Source: Deltaproteobacteria bacterium HGW-Deltaproteobacteria-18 (GTDB taxonomy: Bacteria > Desulfobacterota > Desulfovibrionia > Desulfovibrionales > Desulfomicrobiaceae). From it: 64,000 bases of DNA. The stretch spans positions 62,001 through 126,000 of the forward strand of contig PHBE01000011.1 of assembly GCA_002841885.1 (NCBI GenBank). Reading direction: 5' to 3'. The position numbers and the translations under genes are program-made. Positions 26,065-35,468 of this stretch are shown in pieces; within the stretch, counting starts at the first letter, position 1; every line of letters starts with the position of its first letter. The notes below the pieces were generated by a model. It saw only the letters and a list, made by a program, of their open reading frames with translations. It was not told where the DNA came from and ran no database searches.

Positions 26065-27741
26065 TTAAACACCTAAAACATATAAATGCCCCAAGTTTAA
26101 CTCCGGATAGCATAGCTTCTCCATCTCTCTTGCCAGCACTTCAAGACTGGCTCCTTCTCCATATATCTCACCAGCCCCAGGCAGGGCATGTCCTTGAAGG
26201 AGATCCCGATACTCCTTGGAGACCCCGGAATTCCTGAATCCGTCCTTAACAGTATGACGAAAGGAATGAAACACCTTCCTTGGATCAGCTATACCGTGCT
26301 TCCGGGCATACTTGCCCCACCACTTGGTAAAGTTTTCCGTGGGACTGCTCTGCCCTGACTTCAGATCAGGAAACAGCGGACCGCCGCCTTCAGCCTGCCG
26401 CCCTCTCACGTACGCCACAAAGCCTAGGCGGACCAACTCATGATGAAGCGGGACCATGCGTTTTGCACTGGCAGTCTTTGTCCCGGCAAAAGTCAGATCA
26501 AAGAAAATGATTCCACGTTCTTCCTTCACATCATCCGTGGTCAGCCTTCCGAGTTCCTGCAACCGTGCTCCTGTGAACAGAGCCAGCAGGGGCAGCCACT
26601 TGGTAGCCTCAACGCCACCGGCCTTTGGGCGTTCCCCAGAGGTGAAGACAGGGAACCGGAAGATCATGTTCAGATCGTCGATGGAGTACGGAAGACGTGC
26701 CTTCGGAGCAGCCTTGTTCATGCTGACTTTGATACCGGCAGCCGGGTTGTTCTCGATGTAGCCGTTCACAGCGGCCCAGTTCAGCACAGCCCCAATGGCG
26801 CTCATGTGCTTGTCATTGACGGTCTTGGGGGAAAGCCGGGGCAGGTCGGGCTGTTGCTCTCCAAGCTCAAGAAGCTGGGGCACAGTGTAGGTGCGGTACT
26901 TGTGGGCAAGGCGGATGATTACAGGAACCTTGAGCATGGCGTCCTTGAAGTCCCTGACGTGGACCTTGGTGATCCGCTCAACGGGCATGTCTCCGTGAAG
27001 TTCGATAAAGCGGTCTATGCTTTTCCGGTTGTCCTCCAGATAGCCTTCGGAAGAAGTCCTCCGCTTCTCCTCTGCCCACTTCTCAAACAGGCCGGAGAGC
27101 TTGAGCTTCCCGTCATCGCTGACTTGGTCAGGGGCAGATGGAAGCACCGGGAAAAGCTCCCCTGCTGGCCGTGGTGGTGTATCAACCACGTCCCCTTGGA
27201 ATCTCCGGCCCTGCTTCTCTGACGCCAAAACAGCGGCCTTCAGAAACCTATAGGCCAGAGCCTTGAAGCTATCACTTGACTGATCCAGAGACACGCCATG
27301 GTTGATGAGCCAGTCCTCGACAGCGTCAGCAACAACAGCGACATTCCCACGGGCCAAGGCATGTTTGTAAGATGTGATCTGCTCGTGATGCTTCTGCTGC
27401 AACCAGTCGAAGTACTCATCATCAAGGCCGTCCTGCCGGATCTCTTCGTCAGCCTTGAGCATGCTGTGCTCAAGCATCAAGGCAAGGCGGTCAATCTCAA
27501 CGGCTGAAATCTCCGTACGGATCTCAGCGGAGAGCTTTGCCCTGACCTCGGTGAACTCTTGGTCGAGCTTGACGAATTCCATCCGGGCCTTTTCGCAGGC
27601 TGTCCGATAGTCGGCAGTCTCAAGGCTGAATGTGATTTCTTTTTTGGGATAATAATGATTGAGAAGATCTTGAGGAATGCGCCGCCGGAACCACCAGTGG
27701 GTGGTCCCTTTGCGGCGTCTAACGCCTGGACATTTTGCCAT
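26065..27741 (-). CDS. int: Tyrosine integrase of the element
   Basis: 558 aa. The N-terminal part has the DUF6538-like start (KCPGVRRRKGTTHWWFRRRI). The catalytic half has LFTGARLQELGRL (Arg), then HSFRHT (H-x-x-R), and GAGEIYG (Tyr nucleophile). It lies 100 bases from the att site in tRNA-Ser and reads away from it, as expected for tRNA-integrating elements. The ATG at 27741 follows AGGGG by about ten bases; ATG 27750 is also possible. Confidence 0.92.
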   Translation of the reverse strand: MAKCPGVRRRKGTTHWWFRRRIPQDLLNHYYPKKEITFSLETADYRTACEKARMEFVKLDQEFTEVRAKLSAEIRTEISAVEIDRLALMLEHSMLKADEEIRQDGLDDEYFDWLQQKHHEQITSYKHALARGNVAVVADAVEDWLINHGVSLDQSSDSFKALAYRFLKAAVLASEKQGRRFQGDVVDTPPRPAGELFPVLPSAPDQVSDDGKLKLSGLFEKWAEEKRRTSSEGYLEDNRKSIDRFIELHGDMPVERITKVHVRDFKDAMLKVPVIIRLAHKYRTYTVPQLLELGEQQPDLPRLSPKTVNDKHMSAIGAVLNWAAVNGYIENNPAAGIKVSMNKAAPKARLPYSIDDLNMIFRFPVFTSGERPKAGGVEATKWLPLLALFTGARLQELGRLTTDDVKEERGIIFFDLTFAGTKTASAKRMVPLHHELVRLGFVAYVRGRQAEGGGPLFPDLKSGQSSPTENFTKWWGKYARKHGIADPRKVFHSFRHTVKDGFRNSGVSKEYRDLLQGHALPGAGEIYGEGASLEVLAREMEKLCYPELNLGHLYVLGV

Positions 27742-27767
27742 TGTTTCCATGCCCCTGTGGTACATCG

Positions 27768-27779
27768 TTGTGGGACAGT
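27768..27779 (+). repeat. Proximal GGGACAGT motif
   Basis: TTGTGGGACAGT matches 15552-15563 exactly, in the integrase leader. Candidate integrase arm site. Confidence 0.4.
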
Positions 27780-27839
27780 TTGGAAGCAAAAGCTAATGCA
27801 ATTCGAGGATGTTGCGTAAATCCGATAGGATGAAGAAAA

Positions 27840-27861
27840 AATGGCGGAGGGTTAGGGATTC
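27840..27861 (-). repeat. Element end att repeat, tRNA copy
   Basis: Identical over 22 bases to 15472-15493. It covers the acceptor 3' side, the CCA and part of the T arm of tRNA-Ser, so integration leaves the tRNA whole. Confidence 0.92.
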
Positions 27862-27932
27862 GAACCCCAGATGCCCGCAAAGGCATGCCGGTTTTCAAGA
27901 CCGGTGCAATCAACCAGCTCTGCCAACCCTCC
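27842..27932 (-). tRNA. tRNA-Ser (UGA anticodon)
   Basis: 91 bases with a long variable arm, as for Ser. The acceptor is GGAGGGTT paired with AACCCTCC, followed by G and an encoded CCA. The anticodon loop reads CTTGAAA, anticodon TGA. The T loop is GGTTCGAATC. It is the integration target of the element. Confidence 0.96.
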
Positions 27933-27937
27933 AAGGA

Positions 27938-28034
<97 letters not shown>

Positions 28035-28198
28035 GTTCATTGAAGAAGTGGCTAGTTATCCAAAAGCACATGGGGCGTCAACAAAAAATGACCCGGTTTA
28101 ACATGCTTTGTCATTTTGACAGCGCGTGAAGGATACGGCAAATAGCTTTTTTTTGGCTCCACAAACTTTTTCTCAATGCTGCGGCGTGGAGGAATTCC

Positions 28199-29491
28199 TT
28201 GAAAGACTCTGTCATCCATCTCGGCTTGGCCGGCCTTGGCACCGTAGGTTCCGGGCTCATAAAGATCATCCAGGAGAATAACGACTGGATCGAACGCAGA
28301 CTGGGTAAAACGCTGAAGGTCAAAACCATCATGGTCCGCGACCTGGACAAACCCAGAAACGTCATCCCATCCCCGGACACGACCTTCACCACCAGCATGG
28401 ACGATCTGATAAACGATCCGGAAATCGACATCATCGTCGAGCTGGCCGGTGGCATCGAATTTCCGCGAACCCTGATCACCCGGACCCTCGGCAGCGGCAA
28501 ATCCGTGGTCACAGCCAACAAGGCGCTTTTGGCCGAGCACGGTCCGGAGCTTTTCGAGTTGGCGGCCAGCAAAAACCTCGGACTCTATTACGAGGCCAGC
28601 GTCGCCGGCGGCATTCCCATCATCCAGACCCTCAAAGAGAGCCTGGCCGGCAACCGCATCAAGGCGCTGACCGGCATACTGAACGGCACGGCCAACTTCA
28701 TCATGTCCGAAATGTCCGAAAAGGGTGAGGATTTCGCCACGGTGCTGGGCAAGGCGCAGGCCAAGGGCTACGCTGAAGCCGATCCGACTTTGGACATCGA
28801 AGGCATCGACGCGGCCCACAAGCTGGTCATCCTCATCCGGCTGGCCTACGGCCTGGACTACCCCATGAGCAAGCTCACGGTGGAAGGCATCTCCAAGGTC
28901 GAGCAGTTCGACATCATCCTGGCCAAGGAATTCGGGTACCGCCTGAAGCTCCTGGCACAGGTCCGCGACAAGTCCGGCATGCTGCATGCCGGGGTCTACC
29001 CGGCCCTTCTGCGCCAGGACCACATTCTGGCCAAGGTCGACGGCCCGTTCAATTCCATACTGCTCGAAGGCAACGCCGTGGGACCAGTCATGCTCTATGG
29101 ACAGGGCGCGGGTGACCTGCCCACCGGCAGCGCCGTGCTGGCCGACATCCTGGCCCTGGCCCGCACCAACTGCGTGCCCAACAACACGGGCTTCCTGGAA
29201 GCCAGGCTGCCTCATGCGCAGATTCTGGCTCCCGAACTGACCGTGTTCCGCCACTATTTCCGATTCACGGTGGTTGACCGCCCCGGCGTCATGGCCTCCA
29301 TCGCAGGCGTCATGGGCGAGTACAACATCAGCATCGCCCAGGTCGTGCAGCGCCAGTACGCACCCAATGACGGGGTTCCGATCGTTTTCATCAGTCACTC
29401 CGCACAGATGCAAAATGTTACCGCAGCCCTGGACACCATCAAGAAATTCAGCTTTGTGCTCGATCCGCCGGTGCACTACAGGATCATCTGA
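28199..29491 (+). CDS. hom: Homoserine dehydrogenase
   Basis: Reduces aspartate semialdehyde to homoserine in threonine and methionine synthesis. 430 aa, the size of enzymes with a C-terminal ACT domain. The N-terminal NAD(P) site is GLAGLGTVGSGL; the catalytic region holds GILNGTANFIM and ADPTLDIEGIDAAHKL; the ACT domain is about residues 350-425 (VVDRPGVMASIAGVMGEYNI). TTG start, six bases after GGAGG. The stop overlaps the next gene's ATG. Confidence 0.95.
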   Translation: MKDSVIHLGLAGLGTVGSGLIKIIQENNDWIERRLGKTLKVKTIMVRDLDKPRNVIPSPDTTFTTSMDDLINDPEIDIIVELAGGIEFPRTLITRTLGSGKSVVTANKALLAEHGPELFELAASKNLGLYYEASVAGGIPIIQTLKESLAGNRIKALTGILNGTANFIMSEMSEKGEDFATVLGKAQAKGYAEADPTLDIEGIDAAHKLVILIRLAYGLDYPMSKLTVEGISKVEQFDIILAKEFGYRLKLLAQVRDKSGMLHAGVYPALLRQDHILAKVDGPFNSILLEGNAVGPVMLYGQGAGDLPTGSAVLADILALARTNCVPNNTGFLEARLPHAQILAPELTVFRHYFRFTVVDRPGVMASIAGVMGEYNISIAQVVQRQYAPNDGVPIVFISHSAQMQNVTAALDTIKKFSFVLDPPVHYRII

Positions 29492-30681
29492 TGTCAAAAA
29501 TCGTTTTTCTGGTTGCCGACGGCATGGCCGGGTGGCCCCTGGACATCCTGGGAGGGCGCACCACCCTGCATGCCGCAAGCACCCCGACGCTTGACCTTCT
29601 GGCTCCCAAATCCCGTTGCGGCCTGTGCCAGACAGTTCCTCATGGCATGCCCCCGGGCTCCGACGTGGCCAACATGAGTCTGCTGGGCTACGACCCGCGA
29701 ATTCATCATACCGGACGCGGTCCCATCGAGGCCGCCGCTCAGGGACTGACCCTGGGCCGGGATGATCTGGTCTGGCGCATGAACCTGGTCCGTTTGACCC
29801 ACCTCACGGATGAAGGGGTGATGCAGGACTATTCCTCCGGCCACATCAGCACCGACACGGCCGCCCCCCTGATCGCCCGGTTGGCCGAGATGGCCGAGGA
29901 CGGTCCTTTTGAGCCTGTCCAGGGCATCCAGTACCGTCATCTTCTGGTGCAAAGAGACGGCGCGCTGACCAAAGCGGCAGAGCTGCCCATCCGCCCCCCC
30001 CACGACATCCTGGACCAGAACATCGCCCAGGACCTCAAGGCCTATGCCACCTTTCCGGAAATGCTCGCATTCATGCGGGCGGCTCACGAATATCTGCGCG
30101 GCGACACGACCTCCAAAGCCACATCGATCTGGCCATGGGGACAGGGACGACCGCTGGCCCTGCCCGCTTTTACCGACAGCTTCGGCCTGCGCGGAGCTGT
30201 GGTCTCGGCCGTGGACCTGGTCAAGGGGCTGGGCCGGGCAGCGGGCATGGACGTGCTGGAGGTCAAGGACGCAAACGGCCTCATTGACACCAATTACGAA
30301 GGCAAGGTCGAGGCTGCGCTGAATTTTCTGAAGCACGGCGATTTTGTCTACCTGCACGTTGAAGCCCCGGACGAGTGCGGACACATGGGAGACGCGGAAC
30401 TGAAAAAGCGCGCCATCGAGCTTTTCGACCAGCGCATCGTGGCGCCGGTGCTGGCGGCTCTTGCTCATGAGGATGCCACCATCGTGGTCACCTGCGATCA
30501 TTTCACCCCCGTCGTCCGGCGGACGCACACCGAGGACGCAGTGCCCTTCCTGGTCTACAGAACGCTGGATCCAAAAGCCGACGGACCCGACGTCTTCAAT
30601 GAAGACACGGCGCAAGGCACGGGCCTTTTCCTCCCTGAGGGCCGCGACCTGCTGACCTTCTGCCTGGAACAAGGCGCATGA
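29491..30681 (+). CDS. Phosphoglycerate-mutase-like metalloenzyme, probable homoserine kinase
   Basis: 396 aa of the cofactor-independent (archaeal-type) phosphoglycerate mutase family in the alkaline phosphatase superfamily: FLVADGMAGWP (metal Asp), the SDVANMSLLGYDP segment, and HVEAPDECGHMGD and CDHFTP metal-binding motifs. It overlaps hom by one base. A PGAM-like protein of Desulfovibrio has been reported, as I recall, to act as homoserine kinase, filling the missing thrB; the operon with hom supports that reading over glycolysis. Confidence 0.75.
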   Translation: MSKIVFLVADGMAGWPLDILGGRTTLHAASTPTLDLLAPKSRCGLCQTVPHGMPPGSDVANMSLLGYDPRIHHTGRGPIEAAAQGLTLGRDDLVWRMNLVRLTHLTDEGVMQDYSSGHISTDTAAPLIARLAEMAEDGPFEPVQGIQYRHLLVQRDGALTKAAELPIRPPHDILDQNIAQDLKAYATFPEMLAFMRAAHEYLRGDTTSKATSIWPWGQGRPLALPAFTDSFGLRGAVVSAVDLVKGLGRAAGMDVLEVKDANGLIDTNYEGKVEAALNFLKHGDFVYLHVEAPDECGHMGDAELKKRAIELFDQRIVAPVLAALAHEDATIVVTCDHFTPVVRRTHTEDAVPFLVYRTLDPKADGPDVFNEDTAQGTGLFLPEGRDLLTFCLEQGA

Positions 30682-31091
30682 AGACGGTCTTTCCACAGCC
30701 CTCGTGCTGGCTCGCCCACCGAGTCTCCTACGGCGAAACCGACGCCATGGGCGTGGTCTATTACGCAAATTATCTACACCTCTTCGAACGCGGCCGGGGA
30801 GAGCTGATCCGTGGCCTTGGGTTCAGCTACTCAACCGTGGAGGAGCGCGGCATCTTCCTGCCGGTGCGCGAAGCCACGTGCCGCTATCTCGCTCCCGCAC
30901 GCTACGACGAGATCATCCATATCCGCACCGGTTTGGCCGGTCAGTCGCGAGCCAGCCTCAACTTTGCTTATGAAATCACCAATGCGGACCAAAGCACGGT
31001 CCTGACCCGCGGGTCGACCCAGCACGCAGTGGTCAATGCCCAAGGCAAGCCGGTCCGTATTCCGGATTGGCTCTCGGCCCTGTTCGGCTAG
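30678..31091 (+). CDS. YbgC-type acyl-CoA thioesterase
   Basis: 137-aa hotdog-fold protein. The 4HBT active-site motif YGETDAMGVVYYANYLHLFE is clear. It overlaps the previous gene by four bases. Such enzymes hydrolyse acyl-CoA or acyl-ACP thioesters; the substrate is unknown. Usual YbgC context is the Tol-Pal genes, which are absent here. Confidence 0.82.
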   Translation: MKTVFPQPSCWLAHRVSYGETDAMGVVYYANYLHLFERGRGELIRGLGFSYSTVEERGIFLPVREATCRYLAPARYDEIIHIRTGLAGQSRASLNFAYEITNADQSTVLTRGSTQHAVVNAQGKPVRIPDWLSALFG

Positions 31092-31097
31092 AGACGC

Positions 31098-31928
31098 ATG
31101 ATCGACTGCCACACCCATGTGTTCCCTCCGAAAATAGCGCCCAGACTTGCCGCAGCAATTGGGCGGGACCTCGGGCTGAGTCCGGCCGGAGACGGCTCGG
31201 CCGAGGATCTTCTCAAGCACCTGGACCGCGCCGGCCTGTCCCATGCGCTCTGCTTCACCGCCGCCCTGCGCCCCGACCAGATGATTCCGGCCAACTCCTG
31301 GATGCTTTCCCTGCGCCGCACGCACTCCCGGCTCATTCCCCTGGGCACTGTCCACCCGGACCATCCGGCCTGGGAGTCAGAACTGGACCGCCTGGAAAGA
31401 AACGGCATCCGGGGCCTCAAAATCCACCCCGACCTCTGCGGCATCGGGCTGGACTCTCCCCGATGGAACCCTGTCTGGGAAGCGGCGCAGGGGCGCTTTT
31501 TGATCATGATCCACATGGGTCCGGTCAGGGAAGGAGGCACGACCCTGTCCCGCCCACGCGAACTGGCCATGATTTTGGAACATTTCCCGGGCCTTGAGGT
31601 CATCGCCGCGCATCTGGGCGGACTCTACCTCTGGGAAGAGACCCTCGCCCATCTCGCGGGGCGTAATTTATATATGGATACGTCCTGCTGTCCGGGAGTG
31701 GTCCCGGCTTCGACATTCGAGGCAATCCTGAAGCGACACGATCCCGCGCGAATTCTCTTCGGCAGCGACTACCCCCTCTTCAGCCCGGACGAGCAAATGA
31801 GCGCCCTGACCCGGCTTTTGACGCGCATCGACATGCCGGCTGAAATGGTCATCGGGAACGGGGCAATCCTGGCGAAGAGACTCCAAACCAGCGGATTTCC
31901 AGATCTAGCGCCAACTCCCGGGCATTGA
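31098..31928 (+). CDS. Amidohydrolase-2 family metal-dependent hydrolase
   Basis: 276 aa. The family's metal ligands are visible: DCHTHVF at the start, ILIMIHMGP-like IMIHMGP, VIAAHLGG, and the GSDYPLFSPDE motif near residue 220. It starts six bases after the thioesterase stop, so likely one operon hom to amidohydrolase. Substrate unknown; relatives act on decarboxylations and hydrolyses. Confidence 0.8.
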   Translation: MIDCHTHVFPPKIAPRLAAAIGRDLGLSPAGDGSAEDLLKHLDRAGLSHALCFTAALRPDQMIPANSWMLSLRRTHSRLIPLGTVHPDHPAWESELDRLERNGIRGLKIHPDLCGIGLDSPRWNPVWEAAQGRFLIMIHMGPVREGGTTLSRPRELAMILEHFPGLEVIAAHLGGLYLWEETLAHLAGRNLYMDTSCCPGVVPASTFEAILKRHDPARILFGSDYPLFSPDEQMSALTRLLTRIDMPAEMVIGNGAILAKRLQTSGFPDLAPTPGH

Positions 31929-32007
31929 CTTTTCTTGACGACAGGTCCAATTTCCAATACCCAAATTTGTTTGTTTGACGCTATCATTCCCGAAACGGAG
32001 ACTTTCC

Positions 32008-33516
32008 TTGACAAAAGACCAGACCAATGCCCCAAGCGAAAAGCAGCTGCTGCGCCACCGCAAGGAAAAGGCGCAATTCCTGCTTGATGCGGGCATCCCT
32101 TTATATCCCAATGATTTTCGCCGCTCCGCGGAAATTGGCGACGTTCTCGAGGCGCACGGCGAAAAGGACGAGAGCGTCCTTGAACAGGAAGGCCTGACCT
32201 TTGCCCTGAGCGGCCGGATCATGGCTCATCGCTCCTTTGGCAAGGCGACTTTTTTCCATCTTCAGGACACCAGCGGCAAGATTCAGGTTTACGCCCAGCG
32301 TGACGACCTGGGAGTTGAACAGTACGGCGTATTCAAGAAATTCGAAATCGGCGACATCGTCGGCGTCACCGGCTCCCTTTTTCGCACCAAGACCGGAGAG
32401 TTGACCGTCAAATCCTCCGAGGTCCGCCTGCTCTCCAAATCCATGCGTCCGCTGCCTGAAAAATACCACGGCCTGAAGGATGTCGAAACGCGATATCGGC
32501 AGCGCTACGTGGATCTGCTGGTCAACGACCGCGCTCGCGACATCTTCCGCAAGCGCACGGCCATCGTGCAGTTCATCCGCGATTTTTTGAACGAACGCAG
32601 GTTCCTGGAAGTCGAGACGCCCATGATGCAGCCCATCGCCGGCGGCGCCACGGCCAAGCCCTTCCGCACGCACCACAACGCCCTGGACATGGACCTTTTC
32701 CTGCGCATCGCTCCCGAGCTTTACCTCAAGCGCCTGCTTGTGGGCGGATTTGACCGGGTCTACGAGATCAACCGCAATTTCCGCAACGAAGGCATCGACA
32801 CCCGTCACAACCCAGAATTCACCATGATCGAATTCTACTGGGCGTATGCGACCTTCGTAGACCTCATGGACCTGACCCAGGAACTCCTTTGCGCCCTGGC
32901 CAAGTCCGTCTGCGGAACCCATCTGGTTGAATATCAGGGCAATATCATCGACCTTCAGGACGGCTGGGTGCGCATGCCCTTTCACCAGTCCCTGGAAACA
33001 ATCGGCGGCGTATCCCCGGAAATCTACCTCGATTACGACAAATGCAAGGATCTGGCCCAGAAACTGGGTGAAACCGTGCATCCCAAGGAAAAGCTTGGCA
33101 AACTCCAGGCCAAGCTCTTTGACAACCTGGTCGAGCCCAAGCTGATCCAGCCCCATTTCATTTATCACTACCCGACAGACATATCCCCCCTGTCCCGCAA
33201 GAACGACCAGAATCCCGAAATCACGGATCGATTCGAGCTGTTCATCTGCGGACAGGAGATGGCCAACGCCTTTTCCGAACTCAACGATCCGTATGACCAG
33301 AAAGATCGCTTCGAGGAACAGGTTCGGGAAAAAGCCGCTGGTGACGACGAGGCTCACGCCATGGACGAAGACTACATCCGCGCCCTGGAATACGGCATGC
33401 CCCCGGCTGCCGGACAGGGTATCGGCATTGACCGGCTGGTCATGCTGCTGACGGACTCTCCGTCCATCCGTGAAGTCATCCTCTTCCCGCTGCTACGGCC
33501 CGAAATCGCCGGATAG
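32008..33516 (+). CDS. lysS: Lysyl-tRNA synthetase, class II
   Basis: 502 aa. An OB-fold anticodon domain (about 50-150) precedes the class II core: motif 1 region near [12 protein letters not shown], motif 2 [20 protein letters not shown], and motif 3 [11 protein letters not shown] near the end. TTG start at 32008 with GGAG seven bases upstream; an in-frame TTG at 31975 lacks one. Head of a run of envelope genes. Confidence 0.95.
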   Translation: MTKDQTNAPSEKQLLRHRKEKAQFLLDAGIPLYPNDFRRSAEIGDVLEAHGEKDESVLEQEGLTFALSGRIMAHRSFGKATFFHLQDTSGKIQVYAQRDDLGVEQYGVFKKFEIGDIVGVTGSLFRTKTGELTVKSSEVRLLSKSMRPLPEKYHGLKDVETRYRQRYVDLLVNDRARDIFRKRTAIVQFIRDFLNERRFLEVETPMMQPIAGGATAKPFRTHHNALDMDLFLRIAPELYLKRLLVGGFDRVYEINRNFRNEGIDTRHNPEFTMIEFYWAYATFVDLMDLTQELLCALAKSVCGTHLVEYQGNIIDLQDGWVRMPFHQSLETIGGVSPEIYLDYDKCKDLAQKLGETVHPKEKLGKLQAKLFDNLVEPKLIQPHFIYHYPTDISPLSRKNDQNPEITDRFELFICGQEMANAFSELNDPYDQKDRFEEQVREKAAGDDEAHAMDEDYIRALEYGMPPAAGQGIGIDRLVMLLTDSPSIREVILFPLLRPEIAG

Positions 33517-33568
33517 ATCCGATCGAGCCAAGGCACGGTACGACACCGGCCTCTCAGAGCGAGAACCC

Positions 33569-34798
33569 ATGCACTTTGAATTGTTCGTTTCCCTGCGGTA
33601 TCTCCTGGCCCGGCGCAAGCAGGCCTTCATTTCCGTCATCTCGCTCATCTCCGTGCTGGGCGTGGCCATTGGCGTGGCCTCGCTGATCGTGGTCCTCGGG
33701 GTCATGAACGGCTTCAGCGACAACCTGCGCGACAAGATTCTGGGCATCAACTCCCACCTTATCCTCGGCTCGGTCAAACAGACCATCGGCGATTATGATC
33801 GTCTTGTGCAAAAAAGCCTGAAGGTCGACGGCGTCGTCGCCGCCACGCCGTTCATCTACTACGAGGTCATGCTCTCCACACCCGCGGGGGTCAAAGGCGT
33901 CGTGCTGCGCGGCGTGAACCCGCAAAGTGCCGGGACAGTCCTGTCCGTCGAAAAGGACCTGATCAACGGCAGCCTTGCAGACCTCGCCGACACAGGCGAC
34001 ATCCCGGGCATCGTCATCGGCAAGGAGCTCGCGTCACGGCTGGGCCTTGCCATCGGCAGCAGGGTCAGCCTGCTCGCCCCGAGCGGGAAAAAATCCGCCG
34101 CCGGGTTTTCTCCGAAGATCGTTTTTTTCAACGTTGTCGGCATCTTCAGTTCGGGCATGTTCGAATACGATTCCTCCCTGGCCTTCGTATCCATTCCCGA
34201 AGCCCAGAAAATCCTGGGCTTTGATGGAGATCTCGTGACCGGGATCGAATACAAGGTCTCGGACATAGACGGCGTGCAGAAGATCGGGGAAGCGCTGGTC
34301 CGGGCCCTGGGCGGATTTCCCCTTTATTCGCGCAACTGGATAGAGATGAACCAGAACCTCTTTGCGGCGCTGAAGCTTGAAAAGACGGCCATGGCTGTCA
34401 TTTTGATCATGATCGTGCTGGTTGGCTCCTTCTCCATCATCACCACCCTGGTCATGATGGTCATGGAAAAAACCAAGGACATCGCCGTGCTCATGGCGCT
34501 TGGCGCAACCCCCCCGCAAATCCGCAACATCTTCATTCTACAGGGTTCGCTCATAGGCGCCGTGGGAACGAGCATCGGATTTGGGCTGGGACTTGCGATC
34601 TGCTCCCTGCTCGAAAAATACCAGTTCATCAAACTTCCTGCGGATGTCTATTATCTGGATCATCTGCCCGTGAAAATAGAGCTCCTCGACATGTCCCTCA
34701 TCGCCATCGCGGCCATGGCGCTGTGCTTTCTGGCCACGTTGTACCCGGCCCGCCAGGCCGCCAAAATGCTCCCCACCGAGGCGCTGCGCTATGCGTGA
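33569..34798 (+). CDS. lolE: Lipoprotein-releasing permease LolC/LolE
   Basis: 409 aa. A first membrane helix near the N-terminus (FISVISLISVLGVAIGVASL), a long periplasmic domain, and three C-terminal helices, as in MacB/FtsX-type LolC/E. The N-terminal RYLLARRKQAFISVISL is the family hallmark. Only one LolC/E-type gene is here, so the complex is probably a homodimer (LolF type). Overlaps lolD by eight bases. Confidence 0.88.
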   Translation: MHFELFVSLRYLLARRKQAFISVISLISVLGVAIGVASLIVVLGVMNGFSDNLRDKILGINSHLILGSVKQTIGDYDRLVQKSLKVDGVVAATPFIYYEVMLSTPAGVKGVVLRGVNPQSAGTVLSVEKDLINGSLADLADTGDIPGIVIGKELASRLGLAIGSRVSLLAPSGKKSAAGFSPKIVFFNVVGIFSSGMFEYDSSLAFVSIPEAQKILGFDGDLVTGIEYKVSDIDGVQKIGEALVRALGGFPLYSRNWIEMNQNLFAALKLEKTAMAVILIMIVLVGSFSIITTLVMMVMEKTKDIAVLMALGATPPQIRNIFILQGSLIGAVGTSIGFGLGLAICSLLEKYQFIKLPADVYYLDHLPVKIELLDMSLIAIAAMALCFLATLYPARQAAKMLPTEALRYA

Positions 34799-35468
34799 AG
34801 TCTATCGCCTGCAAGGCGTCGGCAAAGCCTACGAACAGGGTGAGGAAACCATCACCGTCCTTTCCGGTGTCGACCTGACCGTGCTCAGCGGAGATTCCCT
34901 GGCCATTGTCGGGGCCTCGGGGTCCGGCAAAAGCACGCTGTTGCAACTCATGGGCACGCTGGATGTACCCTCGAGCGGCTCCATCCTGTTCAACGGAGCG
35001 GACATCTCGACCCTTGGCTGGAAAGAACGGGCCCGCATCCGCAACAGGAACATGGGCTTTGTTTTTCAATTCCATCACCTGCTCCCCGAGTTCTCGACAC
35101 GCGAAAACGTGGCCATGCCTGGCATCATCGGCGGCGTGGCCCGAGGTCAGGCCCTGGAAAAGGCCGACGCGGCGCTGTCCAGGGTGGGGCTTGCGCATCG
35201 ACGCCATCACAGGGTAACCACCCTGTCCGGGGGAGAGAGACAAAGGGCGGCCATCGCCCGGGCCATTCTGCTCGAACCCGCCGTGGTGCTTGCCGACGAA
35301 CCTACCGGGAACCTCGATGAACGGACAGGTCGGGAAGTCAACGATCTTTTATTGCATCTGAACAAGGATCAGGGAGTCACCCTGGTCGTCGTTACCCACA
35401 ATGCTGAACTTGCCCAATGCATGCACCGCACATTGGAGCTGCGTTCCGGAGAATTGTATGAAACGTAA
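34791..35468 (+). CDS. lolD: Lipoprotein-releasing ATPase LolD
   Basis: 225 aa. Walker A GASGSGKST, signature LSGGERQR, Walker B VVLADEPTGNLD and the switch His in VVVTHN. Powers release of outer-membrane lipoproteins from the inner membrane to the Lol chaperone pathway. Overlaps both neighbours. Confidence 0.95.
   Translation: MREVYRLQGVGKAYEQGEETITVLSGVDLTVLSGDSLAIVGASGSGKSTLLQLMGTLDVPSSGSILFNGADISTLGWKERARIRNRNMGFVFQFHHLLPEFSTRENVAMPGIIGGVARGQALEKADAALSRVGLAHRRHHRVTTLSGGERQRAAIARAILLEPAVVLADEPTGNLDERTGREVNDLLLHLNKDQGVTLVVVTHNAELAQCMHRTLELRSGELYET

Larger units (their letters stand above)
15472..27861. mobile_element. Integrative element in the tRNA-Ser(UGA) gene
   Basis: About 12.4 kb between perfect 22-bp direct repeats, one of which is the 3' end of tRNA-Ser. 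The tyrosine integrase lies next to the tRNA and reads away from it. Cargo: Rha-type and Bro-N proteins, an SF2 helicase-like protein, a serine recombinase, an HsdR remnant, and a low-GC three-gene operon with a metallo-beta-lactamase-fold protein. No capsid, tail or conjugation genes are seen, so it resembles a phage satellite or genomic island rather than a prophage. Confidence 0.9.

Noticed and set aside
28052-29578. 508-codon open frame antisense to hom
   Set aside because: Mirror of a well-supported gene in GC-rich DNA, with no recognisable domain.
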